A DNA stretch of 64,000 nucleotides from Sciurus carolinensis (Eukaryota > Chordata > Mammalia > Rodentia > Sciuridae): contig NC_062222.1 of assembly GCF_902686445.1 (NCBI RefSeq), positions 132,253,035 through 132,317,034 of the forward strand, written 5' to 3'. The first letter of the stretch is position 1; each line of letters opens with the position of its first letter. The notes under the pieces were generated by a model. The model was not told the DNA's origin. It worked only from the letters and a program-made list of their open reading frames with translations, and ran no database searches. The position numbers and the translations under genes are program-made. Positions 44,961 through 56,457 of this stretch are shown piece by piece.

Positions 44961-46404
44961 ATGGTGTGTGTCCACCTGTATTTTGATTTCCCTCATTATT
45001 TCTGTCTGTTTTTCTACTTCTTCCAGAAAATCATGAACTTCTAGGACAGGGGTTGAAGAATCATGCCACCCTTCTCTTCCTGAAATGTGTCAGACAGTCT
45101 ACTCTTTTTCAGTCCATAAGTAAAACATTAAAAAATAAATAAAACTTTTTAAAGGCTATAAAACATAAGGAAAGACCAAATGCTGTCCAGAATGCCTAAA
45201 AGAAAAATTTGCCAATCTTTATTCAGTAGGACAGAGTCCATCCCTCAGTAATTTTTACAGCCAATATGTGTTTGATAAAGGAGAAGAGAAAAAATCAAAA
45301 GGGGGAAGGGATGTTTAAACCTGCCCCTGGAAACACGGTGGAAAGAGTATCTGATGATACGAAGGCAGGAGACCAGCAGCTGGCAGATGGGGTCCTCTCA
45401 ATGAAGGAGGAAGTTTGGGCACATTGAGGTTTGAAAAGCAGAAACACTTCAAAAAAACGGTTCATAGATGGCGCTGCAATAAATAATGACCATGTTATAA
45501 ATCCAGTGAATCAAACATACTTTCTGGATTCAATAGGGTCAAATCCTTGGTAAGAAAAATATCCTCTTAGATATCATAACCTTGTGCGGTAAAAAATTAT
45601 TGAACATTTTTTACAAAAGAGCAAATTGAGACTCAAGAATTTGGGTTGCTCCAGGTTCCTCAGCTCACAGTGGCAGGCCAGGGACTCGACACACATGCAG
45701 GCCCCCAACTGCGCCCTTCCTCCTCGTCTGACTGTGAGAGAGGGGACCTCATCACCTGCTCTGGCTCAGCACCCTCACTCTGATTAGGAGGATTGCTACA
45801 TGGAGTCCACTCAGGCTTAACGGCCCGCGTCAGTCCTGCTCTGGACTTCGAGCCGGAAGGAGGGCTCAGCCCTGGCCTCGGTTGAGTCTGTGTTTGCTCC
45901 CTTCAGAGCTTGCTGCTCTGTTCTCATCCTGTTCCTTTCAGCGTCCACTCCAGCACCTGCCTTGAAGGAATTCACAGGCCTGCGGGTCCTCAGTAGCTGT
46001 GTGGTGACTGTCCCTGAACATGCTGGGCTTGCAGGCCACCCACAAACCCAGAGATCATGATTCGAGTTCCTCTTTCCACCCAGAGTCTTCTCGTTTCCCT
46101 CTGCACTCTGCCTCACACCCACGGCCTGCCTGCCTCCGTCGACCCCTATCTCACACACCCCGGTAGGTTCCTGGAGTAACCCTGCCTTTTACCTTTCTGC
46201 TGCTGGCTCGGTCCCTTCGAGCATTCGGCCATCTCCTTCCTTTTGGTCTTGACGATCTCAAAACATCTCATCTTTTTTGATGGCAACACAGTAGAGGATT
46301 AAGGAAACAATGGCAACAGGTGGTGCTTCTGGCTGTAACACGGTGTGTGTTGGGGGATCCTGCTCTGTGGTAGAGGATCCTCACAGCTCTTGGTTCACAA
46401 AAAC
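44961..46404. other. Unassigned sequence with a MIR-like part (about 45590-45730)
   Basis: About 45590-45730 (GCAAATTGAGACTCAAG..TTGCTCCAGGTTCCTCAGCTCACAGTGGCAGG) resembles an inverted MIR. A weaker CTCF-like core lies at 45463-45476. The 113-codon minus-strand frame at 45817-46158 has no recognised domain. Confidence 0.4.
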
Positions 46405-46612
46405 TACTTTATTTGCTTCAAGTTTTTTAACCCTTTGAGGCACTGGGAATGGAATCCAGGGACATTCTACCACTGAGCTACATCTCCCGCCCTTTTATTT
46501 TATTTTGAAACAGGGTCTTTCTAATTTGCCCAGGCTGACCTGGAACTTGCAAGCCTCCTGTCCCCACCTCCCAAGTGACTGGGATTACTAGTGTCTATCA
46601 CCCTGAGTTCAC
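46405..46612 (-). repeat. B1-dID dimeric SINE
   Basis: The plus strand has an inverted ID half (GGCACTGGGAATGGAATCCAGGGACATTCTACCACTGAGCTACATCTCCCGCCC), a TTTTATTTTATTTTGAAACAGGG linker, and an inverted B1 (CCAGGCTGACCTGGAACTTGC..CCTCC..GACTGGGATTACTAGTGTC). Confidence 0.9.
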
Positions 46613-48224
46613 TGAAACCATAATGTGTCAGTAATATTTATCATGGCAGAAATATTTATCTTGGCACGAATATTGACTAAGACTTGTCTAAAATTTCCAT
46701 TTAATAAGTAGTTATATCTCAACAACCTAATTTGTATGCACAAAATGCAAGATCACTTAAAAAAACATACATACAGTCATGTTCTGCTTAATGATGGGAC
46801 AGTTTCTTAGAAGTGCCTTGTTAGGTGACTCTGTCATTATGAAAACATCATAGGGTGCACCTTCATAAATCATAGCTATGTGGCACGTATTGTCATATAT
46901 GTGGGATATCATTGAATCATCATTGTGGGGAGTATGACATTTTAATTTGATTTTAAATAATTACAAAATTTCACAAATAGGATATGTGCACTTGTTGAAT
47001 ACTAGATGGCTATTTAAACTTGAAATCAGACTAGGTACCACCACCCTAAATTCCTTGTTTTACATTGGTTACTCAGAACTTGATTTTAATAATAAAATTG
47101 CTAAAACTCAGATATGTAGAGACAGAATATCATCAGAAAGAGTGTAGCATGAGCTATTGTGAAAATGTGAATCACTTTGAGCAAGTATCTTGTGTGACAT
47201 CAGAAGATATTGAATGCTACTATATTTCTCTCAAAGATGTAAAATACTCTGCAGCACTGAGCATCTGTTGTGGTGCTCCAGGTAACTAACTTCTATACAT
47301 ATAGGGTGAAATATCTACATGGGGTTTTCAAATTTGCTCTCTTAACTGATATTGCACATAGTGTTAAACACATCAAATATTTATGATTTTAAAAACACAG
47401 TTTATTGCATGATACAAAATTTAAGAAAGCATTGTATTTTAACAGATGCTCTATTTGTACTTTGCCCATATTAATATGTACTTTTCATGTGTTTGAAATC
47501 ATATGCAGTTATGAATATTTGAGCCCTGCTTCCATTCAATTAAGTTTACATCCTATTTCTGCTTCTAACCAAGAAGAAATAACAAGGATCATATCTGCTC
47601 TCCAGTCACTAAAGCAACTAAAACTGCAAAGAATAAAATGTAAAACAATATTTCACCAGACACTGGAAACCAGGTAAGCAAAAACATAGTGATCATTGAG
47701 AGGAAGAAAACCCTATGATTTGAACCCTGTGATTTTCCCATATTCCTGGACTAGAAAGAATCTCTAGGTGATAAATTATATAAAGAGAATTGAGGTAGAG
47801 CTAAGTCCAGGTAAGCAAAGATGTCTAGAGTTTGCAGGACAGGATACCAGAGAAGAGAGAATTGTACCTCCTCTGCTGAGAGTCCCATTCCACACATATT
47901 TCATCAGGGCTTCTGCATGGTAAATTATACAAAAGTAGAGGAAGACTCGAAAGAATAACTGAGAATCATATTTGATGCTCGTGCTAGACCAGGAATACTG
48001 ATTATTCTCACCTGTCAGACTGGAAAATTTCATAGTTTATGTAGAATTTGGTAGAACACTCAGGAACATCTTCATCAATAGGGAATATTAGTCCTACACA
48101 GCACTATCTGATACCTGCCTAATATAGCATAAAATCAAATCCCAAAGTATAAAAGGTTTCCAAGTAACATACATGCAGTATAGCACAGAGTTCAAGATTA
48201 TGTACTAAATTACAGTATTGACCC
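46613..48224. other. Unassigned sequence, partly DNA-transposon-like
   Basis: 46772-46915 (CAGTCATGTTCTGCTTAATGATGGGACAG..ACTCTGTCATTATGAAAACATCATAGGGTGCACC) is an old repeat phrase I associate with a mammalian MER-type element, but could not name. The rest is mixed; short frames have no recognised domain. Confidence 0.35.
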
Positions 48225-48480
48225 AATAGTTGGGTCTTGCTTAAAAAAAATCCAATCTGACAATCTCTGCCTTTTAGTTCTAGTATTTAGAATATTTATA
48301 CTTCATGTGATAATTGGTGTGACCAGGTCAAGTCTGTCATCTTTCAAGTTGCTTCCTGTTTGTCCCATGTTTTCATTTGTTCCATTTTCCTCTTTTCTAT
48401 GCATTTTAAAATTGAGTATTTTTATGACTCCATTTTATTTCACTTGTTGGTAAAATTAGCTATAACAATTACACCCCACC
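48225..48480 (-). mobile_element. Ancient L1 fragment (start of ORF2 region)
   Basis: The plus strand reads GTTGGGTCTTGCTT..ATCCAATCTGACAATCTCTGCCTTTTAGTTC..TGTTTGTCCCATGTTTTC, the inverted endonuclease end of an old L1 ORF2. The neighbouring 48481-49434 may contain more of it, but I could not follow it. Confidence 0.75.
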
Positions 48481-49434
48481 ACGCACACACACCTCCTAGA
48501 AACGTGCTTCTCATTGGCAGTCAGATGGCGAGGGAACGAGCTCTAAAATCACACCTTACCCTCTGTTTCATGAATTGCTACCAGACCCAAAGGGCTCCAG
48601 TTAGGTTTCTCAGGAGGCCGACTCTGAGCTGGAATCTAGCATTCGGAATATCCCCTGAGCAGTGTCTTTGGAATACCACTGACTGAAGGATGGTGTAGTA
48701 ATTATGCCAAGTTACTCTGAGCTGGGTCAACAAGTCATGGCTCATGACTCGTGTGTCCTGTGAGGGCCACCTCGGCAAGGGACTTTGGAAAGGTAGTTCT
48801 CTGCAGGCAACGCAATCTGTGAAGATGTGGTATCTGCAGACATCTGCCAACGGGGTTGGCAGGAACTGAGGATCAGCAGGACTGAGGGCAGGTCTAGGCA
48901 GCACACCGAGGGCCTGAGGCCATCTCTCGCCTTCCTTGCTTTCACACCTGATTTTTTTCTCTGTGCTATTTGTTCGGTGAATTTCTCCATGACGCCTTAT
49001 GATTCACTGCTTTTCTTAGGCTGTGCCCTTGTCCCAGAAGTGTTCAATGACATCTTAAGACAATGGTCTTTCAAATTTCTAATAGACTATTGACCTCCTA
49101 GGATTTGATTTCTCTTCACCTTCCATTGCTTCAATTTTTTTTTCTATTAATTTTTGTTCAGATGCTTCATTTATTTTGATCTCTTTCAGACTTCTGATGT
49201 TTTAAGTCCTTTTAGGATTGCTCTATTATTTCCATTTCAACAGGAATAATCTTTCTCTCATTGTCTTTGTTGGTACTTATGCCCTTGTCAATTTTGAAAT
49301 TTCACTTCAGTTTGAGAGAATTGGTTCCTTAGTAATTTCTTTTCTAACTTCATGATTACTCATCTATGTAGAAGACTTATGATTGCTTTGAACTTTTATT
49401 TTTCCCCAATTCAGAACCAAATTCCTTATTTTTT
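48481..49434. other. Unassigned sequence
   Basis: Mixed composition, T-rich from about 49100. Overlapping frames around 48578-49093 on both strands have no recognised domain. The T-rich part may be more of the ancient L1. Confidence 0.4.
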
Positions 49435-49892
49435 TATTGTAAACAAATGGGATACATGTTGTTTCTCTGTTTGTACATGGAGTCAAGGTGTACCATTTGT
49501 GTAATCATAAATTTACATAGGGTAATATTGTTTGATTCATTCTGTTATTTTTTCCCTTCCCCCCCACCTCTCCCACCCCTCTTTTCCCTCTATACAGTCC
49601 TTTCTTCCTCCATTCTTGCCCCCCTCCCTAACCCTAACCCTAACCCTAACCCTAACACTAACCCCTCCCACCACCCATTATGTGTCATCATCCACTTATC
49701 AGCAAGATCATTCGTCTTTTTTTTTTTTGAGATTGGCTTATCTCACTTAGCATGATATTCTCCAATTTCATCCATAATGCCATAATTTTATCATTCTTTA
49801 TGATTGAGTAATATTTCATTGTATATATATATATACCATAGTTTCTCTATCCATTCATCAATTGAAGGACATCTAGGTTGGTTCCACAATAT
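49435..49892 (-). mobile_element. 5'-truncated young L1 with perfect telomere-like tract
   Basis: From the left: T-rich tail, L1 3' UTR (TTGTAAACAAATGGGATACATG..GTACCATTTGTGTAATCATAAATTTACATAGGG), C-rich CCCACCCCTC stretch, telomere-like tract (49627-49664), ORF2 stop region, and ORF2 end (GCATGATATTCTCCAATTTC) to about 49892, where GGTTGGTTCCACAAT stops. A short (TA)n lies at about 49823-49836. No TSD was found. Confidence 0.9.
49627..49664 (-). repeat. (CCCTAA)n telomere-like tract in L1 3' UTR
   Basis: Five perfect CCCTAA units (49627-49656) are followed by a CACTAA variant and CCCC. The position, just after the ORF2 stop, equals that in the other two younger L1s. Confidence 0.95.
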
Positions 49893-50245
49893 CTGGTCTA
49901 TTAACTATTGGTGTTTAACAAAATACCCCAATGCTTGGTAGCTTAAACAACAATGATTTATTTGCTTCTGAATCTGTCCTTTGGCCTGGCTGTATCTTGC
50001 TCTTTCTTGCTCAGGTTCTACACACTGGACGTACTCATTCACATCAACTGGGAGCACCTCAGGGCCTTCCTGACTGGGGCAGCCAAGGGGCCCTGTCTCT
50101 GTGTCTGGATCTGGCACTGGTACTGGCCCCCAGCTCGAGCACTCTTCTCCCTTAGGTGACCTAGTGGATTCCAGTGATCTACTTAAGTTCACTTACATCG
50201 TAGAAGGTGAGAAAGACGTCGTTGGTTACCTTTAGAGACAACCTA
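49893..50245. repeat. Old LTR/MER-like repeat (tentative)
   Basis: TTAACAAAATACCCCAATGCTTGGTAGCTTAAACAACAATGATTTATTTGCTTC resembles the start of an inverted old mammalian LTR (GGCTTAAAACAACA core). The right part could not be placed. Confidence 0.4.
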
Positions 50246-50695
50246 GCGCACAGTAATACATGTTCAACCACCGAGTCAGGGCAACTTTAACTGGTCTCTG
50301 ATTATGGGGCCATTGCTTCAGTTCCCCACTTTCCCAGGCAAGCAACCCAGGACTGTCCACACTCTTGGACAACAGGGCCAGTAGTCAGAGACCTTCGCCT
50401 CCTGCTTCAGGCTCTCAGTTTGCATAGTGATGCTATCTCTTGTCTTCTACCCCATGGAACTGCCTTGGATGCCTGCTGTTCATTGGGTAGCAGGTGAGGG
50501 TTCATCTCATTATCTTATAGTAACTAGAAAGTCCAGGATGGACCTAGAACATTAATTAGAACATTAATGGAGTTGACTTAGATATTGAGTCACCAACCAC
50601 TGATATCTATCTTTCAGGAAGTGCTATGTGACTTTGGGGCCCTCCTGCATCAGGTAAAAGATAGAATTAGACAATCTCTTAGTTTTATGTTTTTC
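50246..50695. other. Unassigned sequence
   Basis: Mixed composition; no repeat or coding frame recognised. Confidence 0.4.
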
Positions 50696-50828
50696 ATTGT
50701 TTTGGTGTTGTTGTTTTTGTTTGTTTGTTTTCTTGTTTGTTTGTTTGTTCTTCAGTGGTACTAGGGATTGAACCTGGGGTCTTGCATATGCTAGAAAAGT
50801 ACTCTACCACTGAGCTACACCCTGGGCC
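50696..50828 (-). repeat. ID SINE with GTTT-rich tail
   Basis: The plus strand has a TTTG-repeat stretch (the A-tail in reverse), then GGTACTAGGGATTGAACCTGGGGTCTTGC..ACTCTACCACTGAGCTACACCCTGGGCCCC, an inverted ID. Confidence 0.9.
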
Positions 50829-51689
50829 CCTTCTTTTCTATTCTTTTGACTGATACCCAGACCCTGCTTTTATTCAGAAACAAACAAACAAAAACTAACA
50901 TTAAATTGAAGAAAATTAGATTCAGAACAGGAGCTGGGGAAAGTTTGGAGACTTTGTTTTCCCCCTTCTTGGTGAGGACATCCTCCAGAGCCGCCTGCGG
51001 TGGTCTGAGATGGTTATGACTGAAGAGGTCCGCTTTGGAATGTGCTCTGCCGTGTCTGGTTGATTTGTAAATGACATTTCCCTCTGGCACTGCACCGCAG
51101 ACGAGTGGGCACAGACCACCACGCCCGTTAGTGCACCCTGACATCAAGGCACTCCATTCCAATTTCTGTCCACATTCATGGTGCCTGGAAGTAGATCAAA
51201 TGCCCTTTGACAGGTCTGTGTTCTATTTAGAACAAAACCTACACTTCCAGCATTTCAACAGCTTTCTTTTACTCTTCAAACGAACATTTTAAATAGACTC
51301 TTGAAATGTTAGTGGTAGATCACTTCCTCCAACCCTCTCATCTCACAGCCGGTGCTATTTTGCATGGATGAGAGGTTTTCCAGAGCTTTTAGGACAATCG
51401 AGGAAGATGACAGTGGTGGAGGAAACTCCCATGACCAGCTCCTGATGTGTGCTACACAGGAGGCTCACTTGTTCAGAAAGAGTAAGTCTTAATACCATGA
51501 CTCCCTGAGATGAGTAATAATAGCCCCAGGTCACAGATGAAGCATATGAGGCTTGAATAAAATAATTAACCCAATTTAACTGTTCTCAGGCAGCACCTCA
51601 CATGTAGTGATAGGGCAATTCTGCCAACTAGGACCAAAAAGAGTGGAGACTCAGATATATGTAAGCGTTCGCTGTAGAACAAGAAGAAG
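50829..51689. other. Unassigned sequence
   Basis: Mixed composition with short overlapping frames (50815-51162 minus, 51071-51292 plus) without recognised domains. Confidence 0.4.
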
Positions 51690-51905
51690 GCAATTAGCTT
51701 TGGATTCAGAAAGAGCTGCTGTTTAAAACCACCTTGTTTATGTTGTGTGATCTTGGAAAAAATACCCTCTCTAAGCTTCGATTCTATCATCTATCAAAAT
51801 GTGAGCATAGAAACTGCTAATCTCATCAGATGGTTGAAATAACTAAAGATTATAATAATGGCTATAAAGTGATTAGTGCTGTATTGACTGCACAAAAACT
51901 ACTGA
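51690..51905 (+). repeat. MIR SINE
   Basis: The order matches MIR: TTTGGATTCAGAAAGAGCTGC, TGTTGTGTGATCTTGGAAAAAATACCCTCTCTAAGC, CATCTATCAAAATGTGAGCAT, AACTAAAGATTATAATAATGGC, and AAGTGATTAGTGCTGTATTG. Confidence 0.8.
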
Positions 51906-52065
51906 GTTGGTAAAATAGCATATATGATAAAATATGTGATGCTATTATTATCATCATTTGATCTTTAGCCCCCGAGCAGTTCTCTGCTGCTGAGGCCTTC
52001 CCTGGACATCATATTTAACACAAAGACCACATTCTCTAGGCTACCCTCAAAGGTCACTACTGAGT

Positions 52066-52293
52066 TGCATCATCCTCAAATTCATGTGCTGGAGTCCTGA
52101 CTTCCAGTGCCCCAGAATGTGACTGCATTAGGATGCAAGTTCTTTAAGGACAGAGCTAGGTTAACATCAGGTGTCTATGATCTGCTATAATAGAAATACC
52201 ACAGGTTGTCTGATCAAATAACAAAAATTTATTTTTCACAGTTCTTGAGATGGGGAAGCTAAGATCAAATTGCCAATGAGGGTGTGTGTGTGG

Positions 52294-52334
<41 letters not shown>

Positions 52335-52690
52335 CAGGTTTCTTCTTATAATGGTACCAATCCTATTCATGAGAGATGCACCAACAGAATCTGAGTACCT
52401 CCCAAAGGTCCACCTCTAATATCCTCACATTGAGAGTAAAGATTTTAACGTGTGAATTTGGGGGAGAAAGATACATTCAGTTCATAGCATGAGAGCATTG
52501 GAACTGGCCCAGTTCAATTCACCTGGTGAATTAGAACAAAGACACACACAGAGGACAAGGGGGAGATGACCACTCACCAGATTAGAGAGGCCTTGGAAGG
52601 AATCAACCCTACTGACATCTTGGTCTTGGACTCCTAGCTGCCAGCACTGTGATCACTTAAGTTGTGAAAGCCACCCAGCATCGGGTGATG
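52066..52690 (+). mobile_element. Old MLT1-like LTR, split by another LTR
   Basis: The left part (52066-52165: CAAATTCATGTGCTGGAGTCC..CCAGAATGTGACTGCATTAGG..GTTCTTTAAGG) and right part (about 52500-52690: CACACACAGAGGACAAGG..GGAATCAACCCTACTGACATCTTGGTCTTGG..GTTGTGAAAGCCACCCAGC) are the two ends of one MLT1-type LTR in plus orientation. The sequence between is an inverted LTR. Confidence 0.7.
52175..52492 (-). mobile_element. MaLR-type LTR nested in the MLT1-like LTR
   Basis: The plus strand reads CAAAAATTTATTTTTCACAGTTCTTGAG near the left and GAGTACCTCCCAAAGGTCCACC..GTGAATTTGGGGGAG..CAGTTCATAGCA at the right: an inverted MaLR LTR. It contains a (GA)n run at about 52297-52333. Confidence 0.65.
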
Positions 52691-53689
52691 GTTTTCTACA
52701 GGGATCATTATTTCACTTCTACTCCTTGGCTACCCTGTCATTTTACTCCCTATGTCACAGTCTGGCTGAACTTCTGCTGAATGCTTAAGGCAGCTGAAGG
52801 TGTTTATAATATAGCAACATCACCAATCTGACATGGGTGGTTAGACATGCTTGCCCTTGGAAACCTCCCCTCCTTCCCCATAAGATAGGCGTCGTGGGCT
52901 CCTTCTCCAAGGCTCAGCCTCCTAGACCTTCTTCTGCTGAGTTCTTCCCCTTTTCTACTTATCATCTTGCCCTTTATTCCCACATTACCAGGTAGTTTCA
53001 TGCACCTCAATTTTACCTTTTGTTTGCAGTGTCTCTCTGAATCTTGGCCTATACTTCTTTTGCAAAAGGGAAACTTTGGTACCAGTTCATGTAATTTTTA
53101 CTTTTGCCTTTTATTGTTTAGTTTTCTCCCTCTAATGACCCAGTCAGCACTACTGCCTTCAGTGCTGTTTCAACACCCCTGACTACTCTTTAATGACTTG
53201 GATTCCTCTGTAGTGTAAACCACTGGGACTCCAGTGATGTGAGGTCCTAGCCACATCAGCATCTCCTTGCAACTTCTAGGAAAGCAAATGCTCAGTCAAT
53301 TCAGAACCCACTGGAGCAGGATATTTGAAGAGGTCTTACCGTGCCCTCAGGTAAGCACAATGCATAGGGAAATTTGCCAAGTCCTACCCTTTCCTACCCA
53401 CAATCCTTGTGAACTTGGTTTTGCCTCACACAGTGTGAACATTCTAGAAGGGTAAAGATCATACATGATGCTCTGGGTGCAGATCCAGGTTTAAGGTGAC
53501 TAAAGGCTCTGAAAAGGGGGACTTAATTTAAGAATAAATGTAAAATTATAAGTGCAAACTAGCTAAAAACACAGGTATTTAATTAAAAGGAAAGTCATAA
53601 ATGTTTGATTTAAATATGGTGTAAATATTGCCAATGTTAAAAGGTTTGGGAAAAAAAAATATGCTCTTACTGATGGGACCATATGTACC
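52691..53689. other. Unassigned sequence
   Basis: Mixed composition; short frames without recognised domains. Confidence 0.4.
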
Positions 53690-54040
53690 AGTGAGACCTT
53701 ACTAATGATGAATATGGTTCCAGATCCATATTTTGAAACTTGGCCCCAATATAGTGGTATTAAGAGATGGGACTTTGGGCAAGGTCATTTTGTCACAAGG
53801 AGGAGACTTCATGAACTTAGTGCTCTTATCAAAGAGTTCCCAGAGAGTTGCCTTACCCTTCTGCCATGCAAGGTTGCAGAGAGAAGGCACTGTCTGTGGG
53901 TACAGGGTCCCTCATCAGACACTGAATCTGCTGGTGTCTTGATGTTGTATTTCCCAGAATCCAGTACTATGAGAAATAAATATCTGCTGTTCAGATGCCA
54001 CACAGTTAATGGAAGTTTTGTTAAAGTACTTAAATAAACT
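53690..54040 (+). mobile_element. MaLR-like LTR (old)
   Basis: CAGATCCATATTTTGAAACTTGGCCCCAATATAGTGGTATTAAGAG, CCAGAGAGTTGCCTTACCC..GAAGGCACTGTCTG, CAGACACTGAATCTGCTGGTGTCTTGATG, and AGAAATAAATATCTGCTGTTC follow one another as in MLT1/MST-type LTRs. Frames here (53705-54037) are by-products of the LTR. Confidence 0.75.
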
Positions 54041-54994
54041 TAAATAAATAGTGGCACACCATTTTCATTGATTAGTTTCCTGACATCTCTATAATACTTT
54101 TTTCTATATTTTATTGATACATTATATGGCAAGAATTTTGGTAATACAACTTCTGTAGAGAGAATAATAAGATGGTTCAGTCTCTCTTTTTATCCCTATG
54201 GTAGTTAAACATTCAGCATCTCTATGAATGATCATTTAGAGATATTCCAACTCAAGACAAGTTAGAGGTGAATATTTAGGGCTACTGTGAAATTTAGCAA
54301 TACCTTCATTTAGTGCCTTTCTTCCATGGTCTGTCACAGATATGCTCATAGTTTGCAGTGCTACTATTAGTTAATGCCCCATAAACACAAGAATTCTGAT
54401 AAATTTTGCATCATGTTGTACTTATAAAAATATTTTTAAAATACTGTGTGTTCTAATTATATTTGCTGTGTTATTGAATATATTTCCGGAAACTTCAAAT
54501 CTGTTTCCAGTAGGCCTCAATAAAAATGAAATCTGATGTGTACAATATTGTTTTTTCTCATGATTGGGAAAGTTTTTCACAGGTCTCGTAGATTTTATTG
54601 ACTCTCTTATACTACCCAGAATCTCCCAGTTGTCAGTATAATGACACATTTATCATGGTTTAAAACTCTAACTCTCATTGTCACATCACCTGTTGAGTGG
54701 TTGGCACTGGGAAAAAGGGATACTCCTGCTAGCCCTGCCTTCTGTGGGGATTTGGTACACAGTGGGATAAGTGCAGTCCAAAATGCACTGTTATCAAATA
54801 GTGGGATAAATGGAATCCAAAAATGCTTAAATTTACTTAAACTCATCTAATATGAAGAAAAGTATGGTGGAAGGAAATTACAGCTGAGACACCTGTCTTA
54901 ACCCCATACAATTGAAAGCAATTATTTTGAAAAAAAGCTCACAGAAGAATATAATCATCTTAACCCAAGTACAGGGTTCCTTCTAGAGTGCCTT
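54041..54994. other. Unassigned sequence
   Basis: AT-rich; no repeat, frame or RNA recognised up to the TSD of the plus-strand L1. Confidence 0.4.
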
Positions 54995-55008
54995 AAGAAA
55001 CCAATGCA

Positions 55009-56457
55009 GGGTTTTCAAGATGGCGGACTAGAGGGTGGCTGCATTTCATGTTGCTCCAGGACTCAGGATTCAAGAGGAGGAGATATTGAGAGACTTGGGA
55101 CCAACTCAAAGCTGCCGGGTGAGTCTCTCCCGTTGGGAAGGCATCCCGGATGGGGTGGAGTCCCGGAATGCAGGGAACTTTGTGAAGTAGAGTTGCCCAA
55201 TGAGACGCCCCTCCCCCCACTGGAGCAGTGAACTTGGACAACTGGGAGCATCGTAGAGGAAGCCACTCAGCATGACACTGGGACTCGGAGTAACCCACCA
55301 GGGCTCCGGGTGGCTGCCCAGAGGAGGAGATGCACAGCGAGCTGTTTGGACTCAGAGCAACCACTTCTGAACACTGGGGAGTTGCCCAGAGGAGGAGGAG
55401 GAGCGCGGTGGGTCACTCGGACTCGGAGCGGCTGCACCAGAGCTCTGGGTGCCCGGAGGAGGAGGAGGCGGGCGGCAGGTCACTTGGAATCAGACTGACT
55501 GCTCCTGAACTCCAGGTGGCTGCCTGGAGGAGGAGGAGGAGGAGCGCTGCGGGTCGCTTGGACTCGGAGTGGCTGCACTAGAGCTCCAGACAGCTGCCAG
55601 GAGGAGGAGGAAGAGCTTGGTGGGTCGCTTGGACTCGGAGTGACTGCACCAGGGTTATGGGCAGCTGTCAGGAGGAGGAGGTGCACAGTGAGTTGCTTGG
55701 ACTCGTGGCAATGGCACTGGAACTCCGGGCAGCTGCCTGGAGGAGGAGGAGGTGCGCAGTGGGTCGCTGGGACTCGGAGCGACTGTACAGTGCTCCAGGT
55801 GGCTGCTCAGAGGAGGGGCAGCACAGTCAGGAAATTAGGTTCAGAGCAGGATCCGAGGACCTAGGAGGCTTCTTAGTTGAAGAGTCACACAGAGACACGC
55901 TTAGGGGTGGAGCGAAGGTTCCAGGACTGCGGGCAGCTTCTCTGAGGAGGGGCCGCCTAAGGAGACTCGTCTGCGAAGGGTGAGGCTCCCATGCCCAGGA
56001 GGTAGGTCCGGTCCCCTGGGAATGTTGAAGAGGAAGACAGCCCAGCCCAGGCGGTATTGTGGGTTGAGGGGAAACTCTAGGAGGGGAACTGACCAGCAAG
56101 ACCTCCCCCAGATGAATCTTGTGAATCTTCCATGCCGGGTGAGATTTTCCCACAAGGACGTTAAAACCAGAGACACAGGCCCAAACAGGCCTTGCCTCAG
56201 CCTGCAGCCTAGTTCCCCCTTGGATGACCATTGGTCAACAAGTGGAGGCACCTCTGCCCACTAGCAGGGAATATACCCCACCTGAAGGCCACCACCCATA
56301 GAGAGGCAGCTTGCTTGTGGAGAACAGCATTATCAACTTCCTCCAAGACTTCAGGCTACTGAAGGTTAAGAGGTGATATACTAGAAATCTTCAGGGACAT
56401 TATAAGTCAATACAGGAAATCTGCAATATCTCAGCAGTCAACTGATACCTGAACAAT
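55009..56457 (+). promoter_or_regulatory. L1 5' UTR with about 70-bp tandem repeats
   Basis: The first 150 bp match the head of the 459-bp monomer of the other L1 (CAAGATGGCGG, then GATATTGAGAGACTTGGGACC and GGGTGAGTCTC, splice-donor-like hexamer at 55119-55124). The body is different: eight GGA(C/A)TC-led units begin at 55281, 55348, 55419, 55486, 55560, 55631, 55699 and 55770 (spacing 67-74 bp), each carrying a GGAGGAGGAG core. A non-repeated linker (about 55850-56457) leads into ORF1. Confidence 0.88.

Noticed and set aside
48578..49093. Overlapping frames of about 100 codons on both strands
   Set aside because: No domain, no codon signal, and they exclude each other.
49627..49664. Interstitial telomere or chromosome-fusion site
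   Set aside because: The tract lies at the same point in three L1 3' UTRs, so it came with the L1 rather than from a telomere.
53705..54037. 110-codon plus-strand frame
   Set aside because: It coincides with a MaLR-like LTR and is non-coding.
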